Positions 33,907 through 44,594 are shown, counted from the first letter of the stretch. The stretch is 64,000 bases of DNA from Paenibacillus larvae subsp. larvae (GCF_002003265.1 NZ_CP019687.1:558001-622000), one strand, 5' to 3'. A program made the numbers and translations. The notes: generated from the sequence alone by a model not told the origin.

Positions 33907-36900
33907 TTGGGAACAGTCGGGAATTTGAATATTAAGGTGAATCTGGATGCGGTTAATTTCCAGAAGACTATTGAGCAGATTAATAGAGAGATGAAGCTGG
34001 TTGATGCTTCCTTTAAAAACGCAAGCAGCTCATCGAAAAATTTTGGAAATGCGCAAAATCAGCTAAGACTTAAAGCGGAACAGCTATCCAATTTGCTTGG
34101 TCTACAAAAGCAAAAGGTTTCCATGTTGGCGCAGTCTTACGAAAGAGCTAGAAAAGCCCAAGGCGATAACGCCAAAGAGACTCAAAACTATCTCACCCAG
34201 CTCCACAATGCGGAGGCCAGGCTAAATAAACTTCAAGGTGCGCTAGATGCAACGAATAAAAAAATAGCAGATAGTAACGGCAAATGGGCGCAGATGCGGG
34301 AAAAATGCAGTCTGTTGGGAAACGGATGGAGCAGCTAGGCGGCCAGCTACAAAGCGTTGGATCAAATCTCTCCATCGTGTTTGGAGCCACATTTGCAGGA
34401 TCAGCCCTGGCGCTAAAATCCGTTGTAACTAATGCCGTGGAATTTGAGAGTGCTTTTGCAGGCGTGAGAAAAACGGTAGATGCGTCAGATGACGAGTTTA
34501 AAAAAATCGAAAAAAGCCTGTTTGACATGTCTGAGCAGATGCCCAGAAGTGCAACACAACTGGCGGAAATTGCTGAAGCTGGCGGACAGCTTGGTGTAAA
34601 GGCTAAAGATATTTCCAGCTTTACCAAAACGATTGCCATGATCGCAGACACGACAAACATCGCACAAGAACAGGCATCCATGGACTTCGCACGTATTGCA
34701 AATATCATGGAGCTACCTATCCCCAAACTGGAAAATCTGGCTAGTTCTGTAGTCTGGCTGGGTAACAACTTTGCGACTACGGAAACCGAAATTTTGGATT
34801 TTTCCATGCGGATTGCAGGTGCTGGGCGTGTGTTGGATATTCCTGCCGAAAAGATCATGGCCTTGTCTGCGCACTTCTCAAGCTTTGGTATTCGCGCCGA
34901 GGCTGGAGGCACAGCATTCAGCACGATCATGACCAAGATAAGTAACGCCGCCGCTAAAAATGGGGATGAACTGAAGCTGTGGGCAAAAATAGCTGGCATG
35001 TCAGCAGCGGAATTTAAGAAAAAGTTTAAAGAAGATGCCGCGGGAGCTTTTGCAGATGTCTCTAATGGTTTGGGTCGCATCAAAACAGAGGGCGGAGATT
35101 TAAATGCCGTTTTAGACGATCTGGGAATTAAGGAAGCTTTACAGATTGACCTAATGAAACGTACTGCCGGAAGTGGGGATTTACTGAAAGAAGCTTTGAA
35201 TGGGGCATCTGAGGCATTTCAGGAGAACGTCGCCATGCAGAAGGAAGCGTCAACCCGGTATGAAACGACAAAATCGAAATTAATTATGATGAAAAACACG
35301 TTTCAGAATCTACAGACCGAGATTGGGGCTGCCCTGCTGCCGTTTGTCAGCAAATTGGCGGAGGCTTTTTCTGCTTTAGCTAAGAGATTTCAAGGCTTAT
35401 CCCCATCGATGAAATCCTTTATCGCCGTTGCCCTCGTTGTGAGTTCGGCGATCCTGGGTATATTGGCCGCACTAGGAGCTGTGATGTTTTTCGTCGGTAC
35501 GGCATTGAGCGGTTTTGGAGCCTTAACTAAGGCTTTGGTTAGCACAGAAAAGGGCACAAAAGCGGCAGGTTTAGGACTTTCTGCTATGTTTGGTCCTCTA
35601 GGTTTAATCAGTAGAGCGCTCATTACGCTCTTGCCGTTTATTATTAAATTTGTGGCGACCAACGAAACCTTGAAAAACGGCTTTACCCGTGCGTGGTCGG
35701 CCATTTCGAATGCAGTTAAACCCGCAACGGAGGCTATCGGAAACGCTCTTAGTAAATTGGCTCCAGTCTTTACCGGGATTCTAACCGGAATAGGGAATGC
35801 TTTGGGAAATGTAATTCCGGTTATAGTAGACGTTGTTTCTTCTCTTTCTAGCGGCGTGGCAAATGTTTTTAATGGGATGTCAAATGCTGCTGGAGGGGCG
35901 GGCAACCAATTAACAGGCATTTTTACAACCATAGGTAAGGTGTTAACAACAGCACTGTCGGCTATTGGAGTGGCCATTCAAGCTGTCATGCCCTTTTTTG
36001 GTGCTTTAGTTCAAGTGGGTGGATCTATACTAGAGGCGCTCAGTCCGGTATTCGACCAATTTGCCCAAATGTTTACGGAACTAGCACCAGAGTTTCAGAA
36101 GACAGGTCAGGTGATTGGGGAATCCTTTAGCAGTTTAGGTCCCGTGTTTGCTGAACTGGGTCAAGCGTTTGCAGAGTTGTTTTCAACCATCGGCACCCTG
36201 TTTGCGTCGGAATTGCCAGCCATACTTGAACTGGCAACGGGTTTGTTCAAAACGTTTGTGGAGACGGCAGTTCCGGCGTTTGCTGAAATCGGGAAAGTCA
36301 TTGCGGAACTAGCGGCAACGGTTTTACCTATTTTTTTAGCCACATTTACCGCCATTTTCCCAATTATTATTGAGGTCATCCAAAGTGTCCTGCCCATTGC
36401 CATAGAGCTTTTCCAGTCCGTGATTACCGTGATTGCCCAAATTGCCCAGGCGGTTCTTCCTGTTTTGGTGCAGGTGATACAAACCGTGTTCCCAATCGTG
36501 TTAGAGGTCATTCAGGCAGCGATGGCGGTAATTATTCCGGTCATAGCGGCGATCGTTCCCGTTATCCTGAACATTACACAGGTTGTCATTCCGATTATCC
36601 TAGAGGTCGTGCAAGCCGTCTTTCCTGCGATCATGGAAATTATCCAAATGGTTATTCCCATCGTGATTGAAATCTTATCCGGTGTGGCTTCGCTTATCAA
36701 AAATGTGGTGGTGCCCGTCATTCAAACCATTTTGCAGATTGTACAGGCTGTGTTCCCTGCCGTGATGGGGATCATTAAAAATGTGATTGGGATTATTACA
36801 AACATTATCAAATTTTTTACCTCCATCCTTAAAGGCGACTGGTCGGGAGCCTGGGAGGCCATCAAGGGCATAACGGGTAATTTGCTAGGAATTATCAAGG

Positions 36901-37610
36901 GCATTATTTCCGGAGCCGTTGGAGCCGTCAAGGGAATCTGGAATGGCTTAAAAGATACCATTGTCAGACTGGCATCGGACATGTGGGACGGCGTATGCGA
37001 AATCATGGGATCTTTGAAAGATTTCATTGTTAAAATATGGGACGATGCTGTAGATTTCCTTAAAAATATTGATCTATTACAAATAGGTGAGGATATTATC
37101 ATGGGGCTCATAAAAGGGATTGGAAACATGGCTAAAGGTGTGTGGGATGCAGTCACAGGAATAGGAGAGGGCATAGTTAAGGGGTTTAAGTCTTTCCTTG
37201 GTATCAACTCTCCCTCTAGGGTAATGGCTAAATTAGCTACAAGTATACCCGAGGGCGTGTCGAAAGGTATTAGGGATAGTGCCAATGTTGCCTATAAAGC
37301 AAACGATGAGCTAGGAAAGAAATTATACGACACCTCCAAACAATGGATGACGAAACGCCGCGATCTTGCTTTAAATAAAGGTGTTATGCATGTGCAGGCT
37401 AAATTGGTAGATCCACATAGCATTGCAAGTATAGTCAATAGCAATGCACGGTCAATTATGCCGAACAATAATATTAGTAATATTAAAAATTATAATAATA
37501 CAACGAGCTTTCAGCCCAATGTTGTCATACAAGCTCAGGACTATTCGCAAGCTGAACGTAAACAAAGAAGAATGCTAACGGAGATAGCTTTAGAGTTGGG
37601 GATGAGGTAA
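33907..37610 (+). pseudogene. Tape measure protein, frameshifted at an A5 run
   Basis: It starts at TTG 33907 after GAGGGGGTGA. The first frame (143 residues, coiled coil) stops at 34338; the rest (to 37610) is in another frame. One extra A in the A5 run at 34301-34305 would restore one frame of about 1234 residues (R-E-K-M-Q-S-V-G-K-R-M). The middle has hydrophobic segments and a long run of repeated V-I-P-I-V-I-E-V-I-Q-like units (about 36300-36760). It sets tail length and helps eject DNA. A real frameshift would block normal tails; a base-call error is equally possible. Confidence 0.85.
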
Positions 37611-38477
37611 GTGGAACAGGTCATATTTACAAATAGCAGGGGCGAATCTATTACATTTAGTAGGTTCGCTCCTTTTAAATTGGTTAGCCGCGTTTTTTCT
37701 GATGGGGTGCATTCCAAAGTCGTAACCCAAAGATCCCCTTATCAAGATGGGGTTACGTATGTGGATGGTCAGATCCAAGAACGGGGAATGCAGTTAGAAT
37801 TCCTGATCGTTGCGGAAAATAAAAACCACATGGCGCAGTTAAGACGGAAAATTAGCTCTATATTCAATCCGAAATTAGGCATGGGTGAATTGGAGTGCCA
37901 TGTATCTGATGGTATCAAACGAAAAGTAGATTGTGTGATTGAAATAGCTCCATCGTTTCCTAAGGAAAAAGAGACACGTACAACACGTGTACAGCCGTGC
38001 CTTGTTTCTCTTTTTTGCCCGTCCCCCTATTGGGTAGATACGTATACGACAAGCCGCCAAATGAGCTATGTCATGGGCGGCTATAAGTTTTCTCTTCGGC
38101 TGCCTGTGTCGTTTTCCAAACGCTCATTTCAACGTGGAGTCGTAAACGAAGGGGATGTGGAAACACCAGTGAAAATTGAATTTAAAGGGCCAGCTCAAAA
38201 TCCTACGGTGTATAACCGAACCACGGGGGAATTCATCCGGGTTAAAAGGGATTTAAGTGAAAATGACATCTTGCATATTGATACTACATTCGGAAAGAAA
38301 AGAGTCGAAATTGTTCGCGCAAGCGGTAGGGTGGAGAATGCGTTTCACTACATCGATCTCGCCAGCTCCTTTTTTCAACTGGTGCCGGGTCCAAATACAC
38401 TGGAATACAACAGCAACAACGATAGCTCAAAGACAAGAGTTACGGTTACGTATAAAAACCGATACGTGGGGGTGTAA
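37611..38477 (+). CDS. Distal tail protein (Dit)
   Basis: 288 residues from GTG 37611, directly after the tape-measure stop. The N-terminal tail-ring domain (FAPFKLVSRVFSDGVHSKVVTQRSPYQDGVTYVDG) and a galectin-like second half fit siphovirus Dit. It is the hub between tail tube and baseplate. Confidence 0.85.
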   Translation: MEQVIFTNSRGESITFSRFAPFKLVSRVFSDGVHSKVVTQRSPYQDGVTYVDGQIQERGMQLEFLIVAENKNHMAQLRRKISSIFNPKLGMGELECHVSDGIKRKVDCVIEIAPSFPKEKETRTTRVQPCLVSLFCPSPYWVDTYTTSRQMSYVMGGYKFSLRLPVSFSKRSFQRGVVNEGDVETPVKIEFKGPAQNPTVYNRTTGEFIRVKRDLSENDILHIDTTFGKKRVEIVRASGRVENAFHYIDLASSFFQLVPGPNTLEYNSNNDSSKTRVTVTYKNRYVGV

Positions 38478-38479
38478 GG

Positions 38480-39598
38480 ATGGAGCCTATCAGACTCATA
38501 GACACGGATTTTAATCTTTTGGGAGAGGTGGACTCGTATACATCCCTGAAATGGATTCGCCGTTGGCATAAACCCGGTGAAGTCGAACTGCGCATTAATC
38601 CTTTCATGCAAAATGCGGATCAACTCCAGGAAGACGTGATCCTATTTAAAGCTAGTCGCCCGGAGGAAGCTGCTATTATCAAGCATAGGGAAATTACGCT
38701 AAATGAAGACGGGGCGGAGGAACTCATCATTAAGGGGAACCTGCTGGCTAGTCTAATTGGTCGACGCATTACGTATCCTCCCGAAGGAAAATCCCATGAC
38801 TATTTTAATGCACCTATTGAAACTGTAATTAAACAAATCATTAAACATAATTGCGTAAATCCGGTTGACCAAGAACGTACCGTACCAGGACTAATTTGTG
38901 CGCCTGATCAGGGACGCGGGGAGAAAATCCAGTTTCAAACGCGATACAAGCCGCTAGGCGAAGAAGTAGAGAAACTTAGCCTGATGTCCCAAATGGGCTG
39001 GGAGGTATCGTTAGATATTGAAAGCCAGCGATATGTATTTGATATGTTAACCGGACGAAACCTAACGGCTGACCAGGATGTCCGCCCTCCTGCTATCTTT
39101 AGCACGGCGTATGACAACATTGAGAGCCAAAGCTATACCAATAGTGCGATAGGGTATAAAAACATAGCTGTGGTCGGTGGACAAGGCGAGGGAGAAGATC
39201 GGAAAATCGTTACGGTAGGTACATCAACAGGTCTAAATAGATATGAAATGTTTGTCGATGCCAGGGACGTTGGGACTCAAGAAGAGGGCTCAGAACCTCT
39301 CTCAGAAGAGCAGATAAAGACAATGCTGACGGATAGAGGACGTGAAAAATTGGCGGAAGTAAAACGGGTAGAGTCTCTCGAAGCCAAGATTCTAACCCAA
39401 TCCAATCTCACCTACCGTAAGGATTACGATTTAGGGGATGTCGTGACTGTGCTAAACCGTCAGTGGGGGTTGACGATGAACACAAGAATTACAGAAGTAG
39501 CGGAAGTATATGAACCCTCCCAAGTTCGCATAGATGTTACTTTTGGTAACAGTATTCCGACACTAGCGGATGTAATAGGACGAAAACTAAGGAGTTGA
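38480..39598 (+). CDS. Tail-associated (ReqiPepy6 gp37-like) protein
   Basis: 372 residues (IRLIDTDFNLLGEVDSYTSLKW...WHKPGEVELRINP; GNLLASLIGRRITYPP; DLGDVVTVLNRQWGLTMNTRITEV). This family sits after Dit in many Gram-positive siphoviruses and forms the baseplate hub. Stop and next start overlap (TGATG). Confidence 0.86.
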   Translation: MEPIRLIDTDFNLLGEVDSYTSLKWIRRWHKPGEVELRINPFMQNADQLQEDVILFKASRPEEAAIIKHREITLNEDGAEELIIKGNLLASLIGRRITYPPEGKSHDYFNAPIETVIKQIIKHNCVNPVDQERTVPGLICAPDQGRGEKIQFQTRYKPLGEEVEKLSLMSQMGWEVSLDIESQRYVFDMLTGRNLTADQDVRPPAIFSTAYDNIESQSYTNSAIGYKNIAVVGGQGEGEDRKIVTVGTSTGLNRYEMFVDARDVGTQEEGSEPLSEEQIKTMLTDRGREKLAEVKRVESLEAKILTQSNLTYRKDYDLGDVVTVLNRQWGLTMNTRITEVAEVYEPSQVRIDVTFGNSIPTLADVIGRKLRS

Positions 39599-40677
39599 TG
39601 AGGTTGGCAGAAACCTACAGATTTTTTGATTCGACGGATACGGACGAGCGACTCTACTCGGCAGATGAATTTGCCGAGTATTTTCGACAAGTCCTAAGTG
39701 ACGGCGTGTTTAACGGCGGCACAAATCTTAAGGTAGAAAGCACAGGTAAAAACATGGAAACCTATATTCAGCCAGGTTATGCCTGGTTGCAAGGATATCT
39801 ATATGCCGTAAAGGATACGAAGCTAAACCTACAGCACCCTTATCCACATGCTACGCTGGATCGTATTGATCGGGTAGTTGTGCGTTTGGATAAACGACTA
39901 GAACATCGGTATTTAAAGGCTTTTGTTAAAGAAGGGACACCCTCGACTAGTCCCAGCCCTCCTGCATTAACACGTAACGACAACGTGTTTGAAATCAGCC
40001 TGGCGCAAGTGAAAATAGTAAAAGGTAAATCTTATATCGAAGCTTACCAAATAACAGATGAGAGGCTAAACAAAACTGTATGCGGCATTGTTAACTCCCT
40101 TATACAGGCCGATACTACCACTATTTTTAATCAATTTAAACATTGGTTTGACTCTCGAACCGCGGATTTTGAAAAAGAATGGAAAGACTGGCTGGAAGAA
40201 ATGAAGGACAAGGGGGGCGGTAAATTTGGCGTAACATCCGTCAACGGTAAGACCGGGGATGTGATACTTATGGCCAAACATGTTGGAGCTCCAAGTATAA
40301 ATGATCTTCGAGCATACGCCCTGAAAGGCGAACCCGCGGGGCAGTACACACCTACGTTTTTGAATGGTTGGTACGTACAAGCAGGCGAAGTTAAAGGGGT
40401 TTGTTATTACAAGGACCAATTTGGCTATGTCCACCTTTATGGCACTTGCTCAGGGACTAAAACTGAGTTTGGCACACCCCTGTTCAACCTCCCGGCTGGG
40501 TTTCGCCCAAGTGGTGTAATCCGCGTTGGTTGTCTGATGATCAACTTTGCAGACTACTCCAGATCTATTCAATTTCTGGGTGTGTATCCCAGTGGAGAGG
40601 TATTGGTAGAAAGTTATGGGCTACCCGGTTTTGTCTCGTTTACCATTTTCCCCTCCACATTTTACGGACAAAGGTAG
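39598..40677 (+). CDS. Baseplate/receptor-binding protein
   Basis: 359 residues from ATG 39598, after AAGGAG. The N-terminal baseplate part (ETYRFFDSTDTDERLYSADEFAEYFRQVLSDGV...IQPGYAWLQGYLY...HATLDRIDRVVVRLD) is typical. A coiled coil and a collagen-free linker (VTSVNGKTGDV) follow, then a C-terminal beta-rich tip that probably binds the host surface. Confidence 0.85.
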   Translation: MRLAETYRFFDSTDTDERLYSADEFAEYFRQVLSDGVFNGGTNLKVESTGKNMETYIQPGYAWLQGYLYAVKDTKLNLQHPYPHATLDRIDRVVVRLDKRLEHRYLKAFVKEGTPSTSPSPPALTRNDNVFEISLAQVKIVKGKSYIEAYQITDERLNKTVCGIVNSLIQADTTTIFNQFKHWFDSRTADFEKEWKDWLEEMKDKGGGKFGVTSVNGKTGDVILMAKHVGAPSINDLRAYALKGEPAGQYTPTFLNGWYVQAGEVKGVCYYKDQFGYVHLYGTCSGTKTEFGTPLFNLPAGFRPSGVIRVGCLMINFADYSRSIQFLGVYPSGEVLVESYGLPGFVSFTIFPSTFYGQR

Positions 40678-40686
40678 GTGTTTGAG

Positions 40687-41028
40687 ATGGATAAGATCAT
40701 ACAAGCCAGTCGAGTAGACAAAGCAGGTAAATATGTAGAGGCACTGGCACTCATAGAGAAAGACGGGAACTATTTTAATCTTTTGGATCAAGAGGTGCCC
40801 ATAGATGATACTGTCGTATTTGATCCTTTACCCATGCCGATTTATACGCCTATTTGGGATTTTAAGGGAAAAGTCTGGAAAGAGGGACTTTCTGCTGAGG
40901 AAATTGATCAGATCAAAAATCGTCCTGACCCACCTGATCCGATGAAGGTCATAGAGAAACAGATCAAAGCTTTGCAAAAAGCACTAAATTATGTGCTTGT
41001 TGACCAAGAGGAGGCGAATGAGGAATGA
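40687..41028 (+). CDS. Phage tail-end protein, unknown
   Basis: 113 residues from ATG 40687 after AGGTAGGTG. The middle is proline-rich and it ends in a helix (VIEKQIKALQKALNYVLVDQEEANEE). This is the usual position of a tail fibre accessory protein. Confidence 0.6.
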   Translation: MDKIIQASRVDKAGKYVEALALIEKDGNYFNLLDQEVPIDDTVVFDPLPMPIYTPIWDFKGKVWKEGLSAEEIDQIKNRPDPPDPMKVIEKQIKALQKALNYVLVDQEEANEE

Positions 41029-41186
41029 AAAGTGAACTGTATCCCCACTTTTATTATTGCTGGTGTAACCAAACCGTAACCCCAAGGCAGTTGGAGCGAG
41101 CTGTGGAAAAAGGGTATATCACGGAAAAAGAGCGTAAAACGATATGTCAAGTGGAGGTGAGAGAGGATGGAAGACCAAATTTTTAA
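41025..41186 (+). CDS. XkdX-like short protein (53 aa)
   Basis: ATG 41025 overlaps the previous stop. The segment TPRQLERAVEKGYITEKERKTI fits the XkdX family found between tail and lysis genes. It overlaps the holin-like gene by 20 bp. Confidence 0.7.
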   Translation: MKSELYPHFYYCWCNQTVTPRQLERAVEKGYITEKERKTICQVEVREDGRPNF

Positions 41187-41406
41187 TACAGCGCTAAATA
41201 CCGGGATATTTGGTGCGCTGTTTATCTGGCTGCTTTTTACTACAATGAAGAAAAATGAAGTGCGGGAGAAGGAATATCAGAAGACCATTAGTGAGAACCA
41301 GGAAGTCATTCGGGAGCAAGCCAAGTCTTTTAGCCTTCTTTCAAGTGATATTGCCGAGATTAAAGGGATTCTAAAAGGAAAACCTGGGGAAGGAGAAGCC
41401 CAATGA
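41167..41406 (+). CDS. BhlA/UviB-like holin-associated protein
   Basis: 79 residues: one N-terminal membrane segment (TGIFGALFIWLLFTTM) and a charged coiled coil (NEVREKEYQKTISENQEVIREQAK). This fits the BhlA family next to endolysins. Overlaps the endolysin start. Confidence 0.82.
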   Translation: MEDQIFNTALNTGIFGALFIWLLFTTMKKNEVREKEYQKTISENQEVIREQAKSFSLLSSDIAEIKGILKGKPGEGEAQ

Positions 41407-42080
41407 TGGAAATCAGACAGATGCTAGTAGGACCTAGCAAATATGGCATCAAATGTCCGAATAAAATGGCACCGAAATATATTACGTTTCACAATACCTA
41501 TAATGATGCCCCAGCAGAAAATGAGATTCGCTATATGATCGGGAACAATAACGAGGTTTCGTTCCACGTTGCTGTGGACGATATGGAAGCTGTTCAGGGC
41601 ATTCCTTTTGATCGAAATGCCTGGCATTGCGGAGACGGGAACGGAACAGGAAACCGTCAGTCCATCGGCGTAGAGATTTGTTACTCTAAGTCCGGCGGCA
41701 ACCGCTATTACAAAGCAGAAGACCATGCGGCTATTATCATTGCCCAGCTTATGAAACAGTTTTGTATTCCTATTGGAAATGTGGTTCCGCACCAGCACTG
41801 GAGTGGTAAATACTGCCCGCACAGAATGTTAGATGAGGGAAGAATACCAAGCTTTATAGAGCGAATTAAACAAGCATACGAAGGAGAGGAAGACGACATG
41901 AATAGAACCTTACAACTGGAAGATTGGCAATGGAAACAGCTCTATGACAACATGGGGTTAGCCTGGAATGCAGGGAAATTTACAGATTGGAGCTGGATGG
42001 TCAAGATTGAAAATCGTTGTCTTACCGTTGATGAGCTGGCATGGTTGAATAACCACATTTTGGCGAGTGGGTGCCTGTGA
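41403..42080 (+). CDS. Endolysin, N-acetylmuramoyl-L-alanine amidase
   Basis: 225 residues. The amidase_2 domain (about 1-155) has YITFHNTYN, VSFHVAVDD and VVPHQHWSGKYCPHRML with the zinc ligands. A C-terminal segment (about 165-225) probably binds the cell wall. I recall the P. larvae phage amidase PlyPl23 as being of this type and size. It cuts peptidoglycan between MurNAc and the peptide at lysis. Confidence 0.93.
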   Translation: MMEIRQMLVGPSKYGIKCPNKMAPKYITFHNTYNDAPAENEIRYMIGNNNEVSFHVAVDDMEAVQGIPFDRNAWHCGDGNGTGNRQSIGVEICYSKSGGNRYYKAEDHAAIIIAQLMKQFCIPIGNVVPHQHWSGKYCPHRMLDEGRIPSFIERIKQAYEGEEDDMNRTLQLEDWQWKQLYDNMGLAWNAGKFTDWSWMVKIENRCLTVDELAWLNNHILASGCL

Positions 42081-42352
42081 AAAAGTATCGTAAAAAGCCA
42101 GTTGTAGTATCGGCAGGTCGGTGGTGGAAGGCGGGAGATGTGCCTGATGCCCAAATACGTGGACTTGACGAACTTGACGGTAAAAATATTTGTAGAGTAT
42201 GTGGAAATCAGACATCTTTACATGGGCATTGTAAAACATTAGAAAGTTGGCTTGTTGTTTGTCCCGGCGATTACATCATACGGGGCGTTAAGGGAGAGTA
42301 TTACCCATGCAAGCCAGATGTATTTGAAAGGACTTATAAACTTTTGGAATAG
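42077..42352 (+). CDS. Phage protein of the lysis region, unknown function
   Basis: 91 residues from GTG 42077, which overlaps the endolysin stop. YRKKPVVVSAGRWW and CPGDYIIRGVKGEYYPCKPDVFE match a widespread phage family of unknown role. It has a possible zinc site (CRVCGN...HGHC). Confidence 0.78.
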   Translation: MKKYRKKPVVVSAGRWWKAGDVPDAQIRGLDELDGKNICRVCGNQTSLHGHCKTLESWLVVCPGDYIIRGVKGEYYPCKPDVFERTYKLLE

Positions 42353-42364
42353 GGGGAGGGCGCT

Positions 42365-42619
42365 ATGAATATAGAAATTACAGATGTTGTCATTGTTGCG
42401 GTCATAGTCGGTCTTGTTGAAATGGCGAAAGGTATGGGACTTCCGGTTCGTCTGGCTCCGGTTCTGTCCGTTATCCTAGGTATCGCAGCAGGTATTGCAT
42501 ATATGGCAGTATGGGACATTAAAACAGGCATTATGTATGGGATTATTTGCGGTCTTACTTCATGCGGGTTATATAGCACGGGGAAAAGCACCATGGGAAG
42601 GGATGGAAAAAAGGATTAG
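42365..42619 (+). CDS. Holin
   Basis: 84 residues with two to three membrane segments (VVIVAVIVGLVEMAKG, LAPVLSVILGIAAGIAYMAV, GIMYGIICGLTSCGLY) and a basic tail. By position and topology it opens the membrane for the endolysin. Confidence 0.85.
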   Translation: MNIEITDVVIVAVIVGLVEMAKGMGLPVRLAPVLSVILGIAAGIAYMAVWDIKTGIMYGIICGLTSCGLYSTGKSTMGRDGKKD

Positions 42620-42805
42620 GTGGGAACGCCTAGTTCAAATGCACTATAATAAATAGGTGATTGGTAAAAAAGGGTGGAAAGTCAGAAGATATTGTTATAA
42701 TATAGAAAAAAAGACCGAACCATTCCAGGCCCAGTCATATCCCTTAGTTACATTGTATATTATAAAGACTAAGGCCTGCAACAATAATCTTGGAGGCCAT
42801 GTATA

Positions 42806-43774
42806 ATGAAATATCAAGATATACCGGAAAAGATAATAAGACGGTTTGCAAAGCAGAAAGAAATTAAGAATCTAAGAGGAAAGCAAGTCGAAGAAATTAT
42901 TGATTTATTGATTAAAGCTGACTTCTCATCTGAATTAGAGTATCTAAACGATCAATTTTCTTTTTCAGGGAAAATTGGTGGTTTAATTATCGATAAACCA
43001 ATCAATGAATTTCCTGTAAAGGACGAGAACAGATTCATAGAGAATCTAATTGAAAAAAACTTGATTATAAATGATGCTCTAAATGAGAAAAAATGGGTAA
43101 TAAGATATGATGACAATATACAGATTTGTGGTATAACATTAGATGGGCAGTCTGTTTTTCTTCGTACTGTAGAACGAAGAACGAATACCTATAGTACAGG
43201 CTGGAATAACAAGGGTCAAAATGATTATGCTTACTTTTCATCTATAATCATTCATTTTTCAAATCAAGTTATAGAATATAGATGCCCTATCACTTATGTC
43301 AATAAATATCAAAAATTCATTCTTCCACTTCTAGGTTATGAGTCTTCAAAAGTCGAAAGTATGAGACTAACAAAATTAAGTCCAACTGATGCTGAGAATG
43401 TAAAAACAAAATTAAAAGCAACTTATTCAGCTACACATATTAGCACGCCAAGTAGTGTAGGATCTATTAAATTTACTAGTTTAAATTCAACTATAGATTT
43501 AGCAACAGATACAAATATGCAAAAGATAATGACTGCTCTCGGTGGAGTAGTTCCTACCGATGATCATCTTGATGTTGTATGTTATTTGCCAGACTATATA
43601 GATCCAAGGACTAAATTAAGTCTTCCTTTTTCGTTTGAAATAAACATGAAATCAGGCGGTTTGAAATTTCTTGGTTCATCTTTAGTAACTCAAAGTGCTA
43701 TTGATCATGTAGTTGAAACAATTATCCAAGTATCTTATATTGATAAGCTTGACAACTCGATGGTTTCAGTTTAA
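42806..43774 (+). CDS. Accessory gene 1 of an unknown three-gene module
   Basis: 322 residues, AT-rich, soluble, with no family I recognise. It has a helical N-terminus (YQDIPEKIIRRFAKQKEIKNLRGKQVEEII) and a beta-rich body. The 186-bp upstream gap is AT-rich with several TATAAT-like boxes (42643, 42696). It lies after the lysis genes, where lysogenic-conversion and superinfection-exclusion genes often lie. Confidence 0.6.
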   Translation: MKYQDIPEKIIRRFAKQKEIKNLRGKQVEEIIDLLIKADFSSELEYLNDQFSFSGKIGGLIIDKPINEFPVKDENRFIENLIEKNLIINDALNEKKWVIRYDDNIQICGITLDGQSVFLRTVERRTNTYSTGWNNKGQNDYAYFSSIIIHFSNQVIEYRCPITYVNKYQKFILPLLGYESSKVESMRLTKLSPTDAENVKTKLKATYSATHISTPSSVGSIKFTSLNSTIDLATDTNMQKIMTALGGVVPTDDHLDVVCYLPDYIDPRTKLSLPFSFEINMKSGGLKFLGSSLVTQSAIDHVVETIIQVSYIDKLDNSMVSV

Positions 43775-43793
43775 TAAGATGGAGGTGTATTTA

Positions 43794-44147
43794 ATGTCCA
43801 AGCCAATATTTAAGATAAATGAAATTCTTGAAAACTGGGCTAAACTAACACCTCCACTCATTGACTTTACCGTAGAGAATGTCTTAGCAGCTATCAACTA
43901 TGAAGCCACCTATGATTATGTTTTACGCTCTTTAATGTCAAAGCGTGGTTTTGAACTAGAAGTTTCTCGGATTTATTTATGCCCTAATAATCATAAAGCT
44001 CATCACTCTAAGCTTGAAGAAGAATTAGATGAAGATGATTTACCTGAATGCCATGCTTGTGGTCAGGAAATCATTCCAGATTTAGATCATTGTTTTCTAG
44101 TATTTAATTTCACAGATGATTATCTCCAAGATGCTAAAAAAAAATGA
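43794..44147 (+). CDS. Accessory gene 2, zinc-binding protein
   Basis: 117 residues from ATG 43794 after GGAGGTG. The second half has CPNNHKAHH and CHACGQEI, a probable zinc ribbon. It overlaps gene 3 by 17-32 bp. Confidence 0.6.
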   Translation: MSKPIFKINEILENWAKLTPPLIDFTVENVLAAINYEATYDYVLRSLMSKRGFELEVSRIYLCPNNHKAHHSKLEEELDEDDLPECHACGQEIIPDLDHCFLVFNFTDDYLQDAKKK

Positions 44148-44574
44148 ACCAGCAATTAATAGCAGTAAATTTCCTATAGTCCCAATAGAAGAAGTGAAGA
44201 AATTAGGTGACTTACAAAAAGAGGGATATGATATAAACTACTCTCAAGGAGCTGTTGTTGTGAATATAGATAAGAGAAGATTTTACGTCAATGGTGGAGT
44301 AAAAGCTGAAAACGTAAATTTTGGGGATAATAGCAGTATTAATCAAACTATTCAAGGAACTTCGGAAGAAGAACTAAATAAATTGTTTGACCAACTACAT
44401 GAATTTTTAAGAGCTAATGGAGAACCTAAGGATCAAGAAATAGCCGATAAATTAAAGGAAAACATAAAAAAGAAAAAGTGGGAAACGGCAAAAGACATAT
44501 TTACACTCTTATCCCAAAGTGCCCAAATATCGTCAGCTGGTGTTGGTATAGCAAAGGCAATTGGTTTAATTTGA
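44131..44574 (+). CDS. Accessory gene 3, Asn-rich beta segment plus helical tail
   Basis: 147 residues from ATG 44131 (ATG 44116 is also possible). VVVNIDKRRFYVNGGVKAENVNFGDNSS precedes helices (EEELNKLFDQLHEFLRANG) and a hydrophobic end (ISSAGVGIAKAIGLI). The N-F-G-D-N-S-S-I-N-Q pattern resembles oligomerising linkers in bacterial conflict proteins; this is only a resemblance. Confidence 0.55.
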   Translation: MLKKNEPAINSSKFPIVPIEEVKKLGDLQKEGYDINYSQGAVVVNIDKRRFYVNGGVKAENVNFGDNSSINQTIQGTSEEELNKLFDQLHEFLRANGEPKDQEIADKLKENIKKKKWETAKDIFTLLSQSAQISSAGVGIAKAIGLI

Positions 44575-44594
44575 TAATAAATATTGTGACTTTG

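Noticed and set aside
34193-35083. Long - strand open frame opposite the tape-measure gene
   Set aside because: A codon-bias shadow of an Ala/Ser-rich gene; no ribosome-binding site and no family.
42620-42805. tRNA gene in the gap after the holin
   Set aside because: No cloverleaf or T-loop GTTCRANNC in proper context; the GTTCAAAT at 42636 stands alone.
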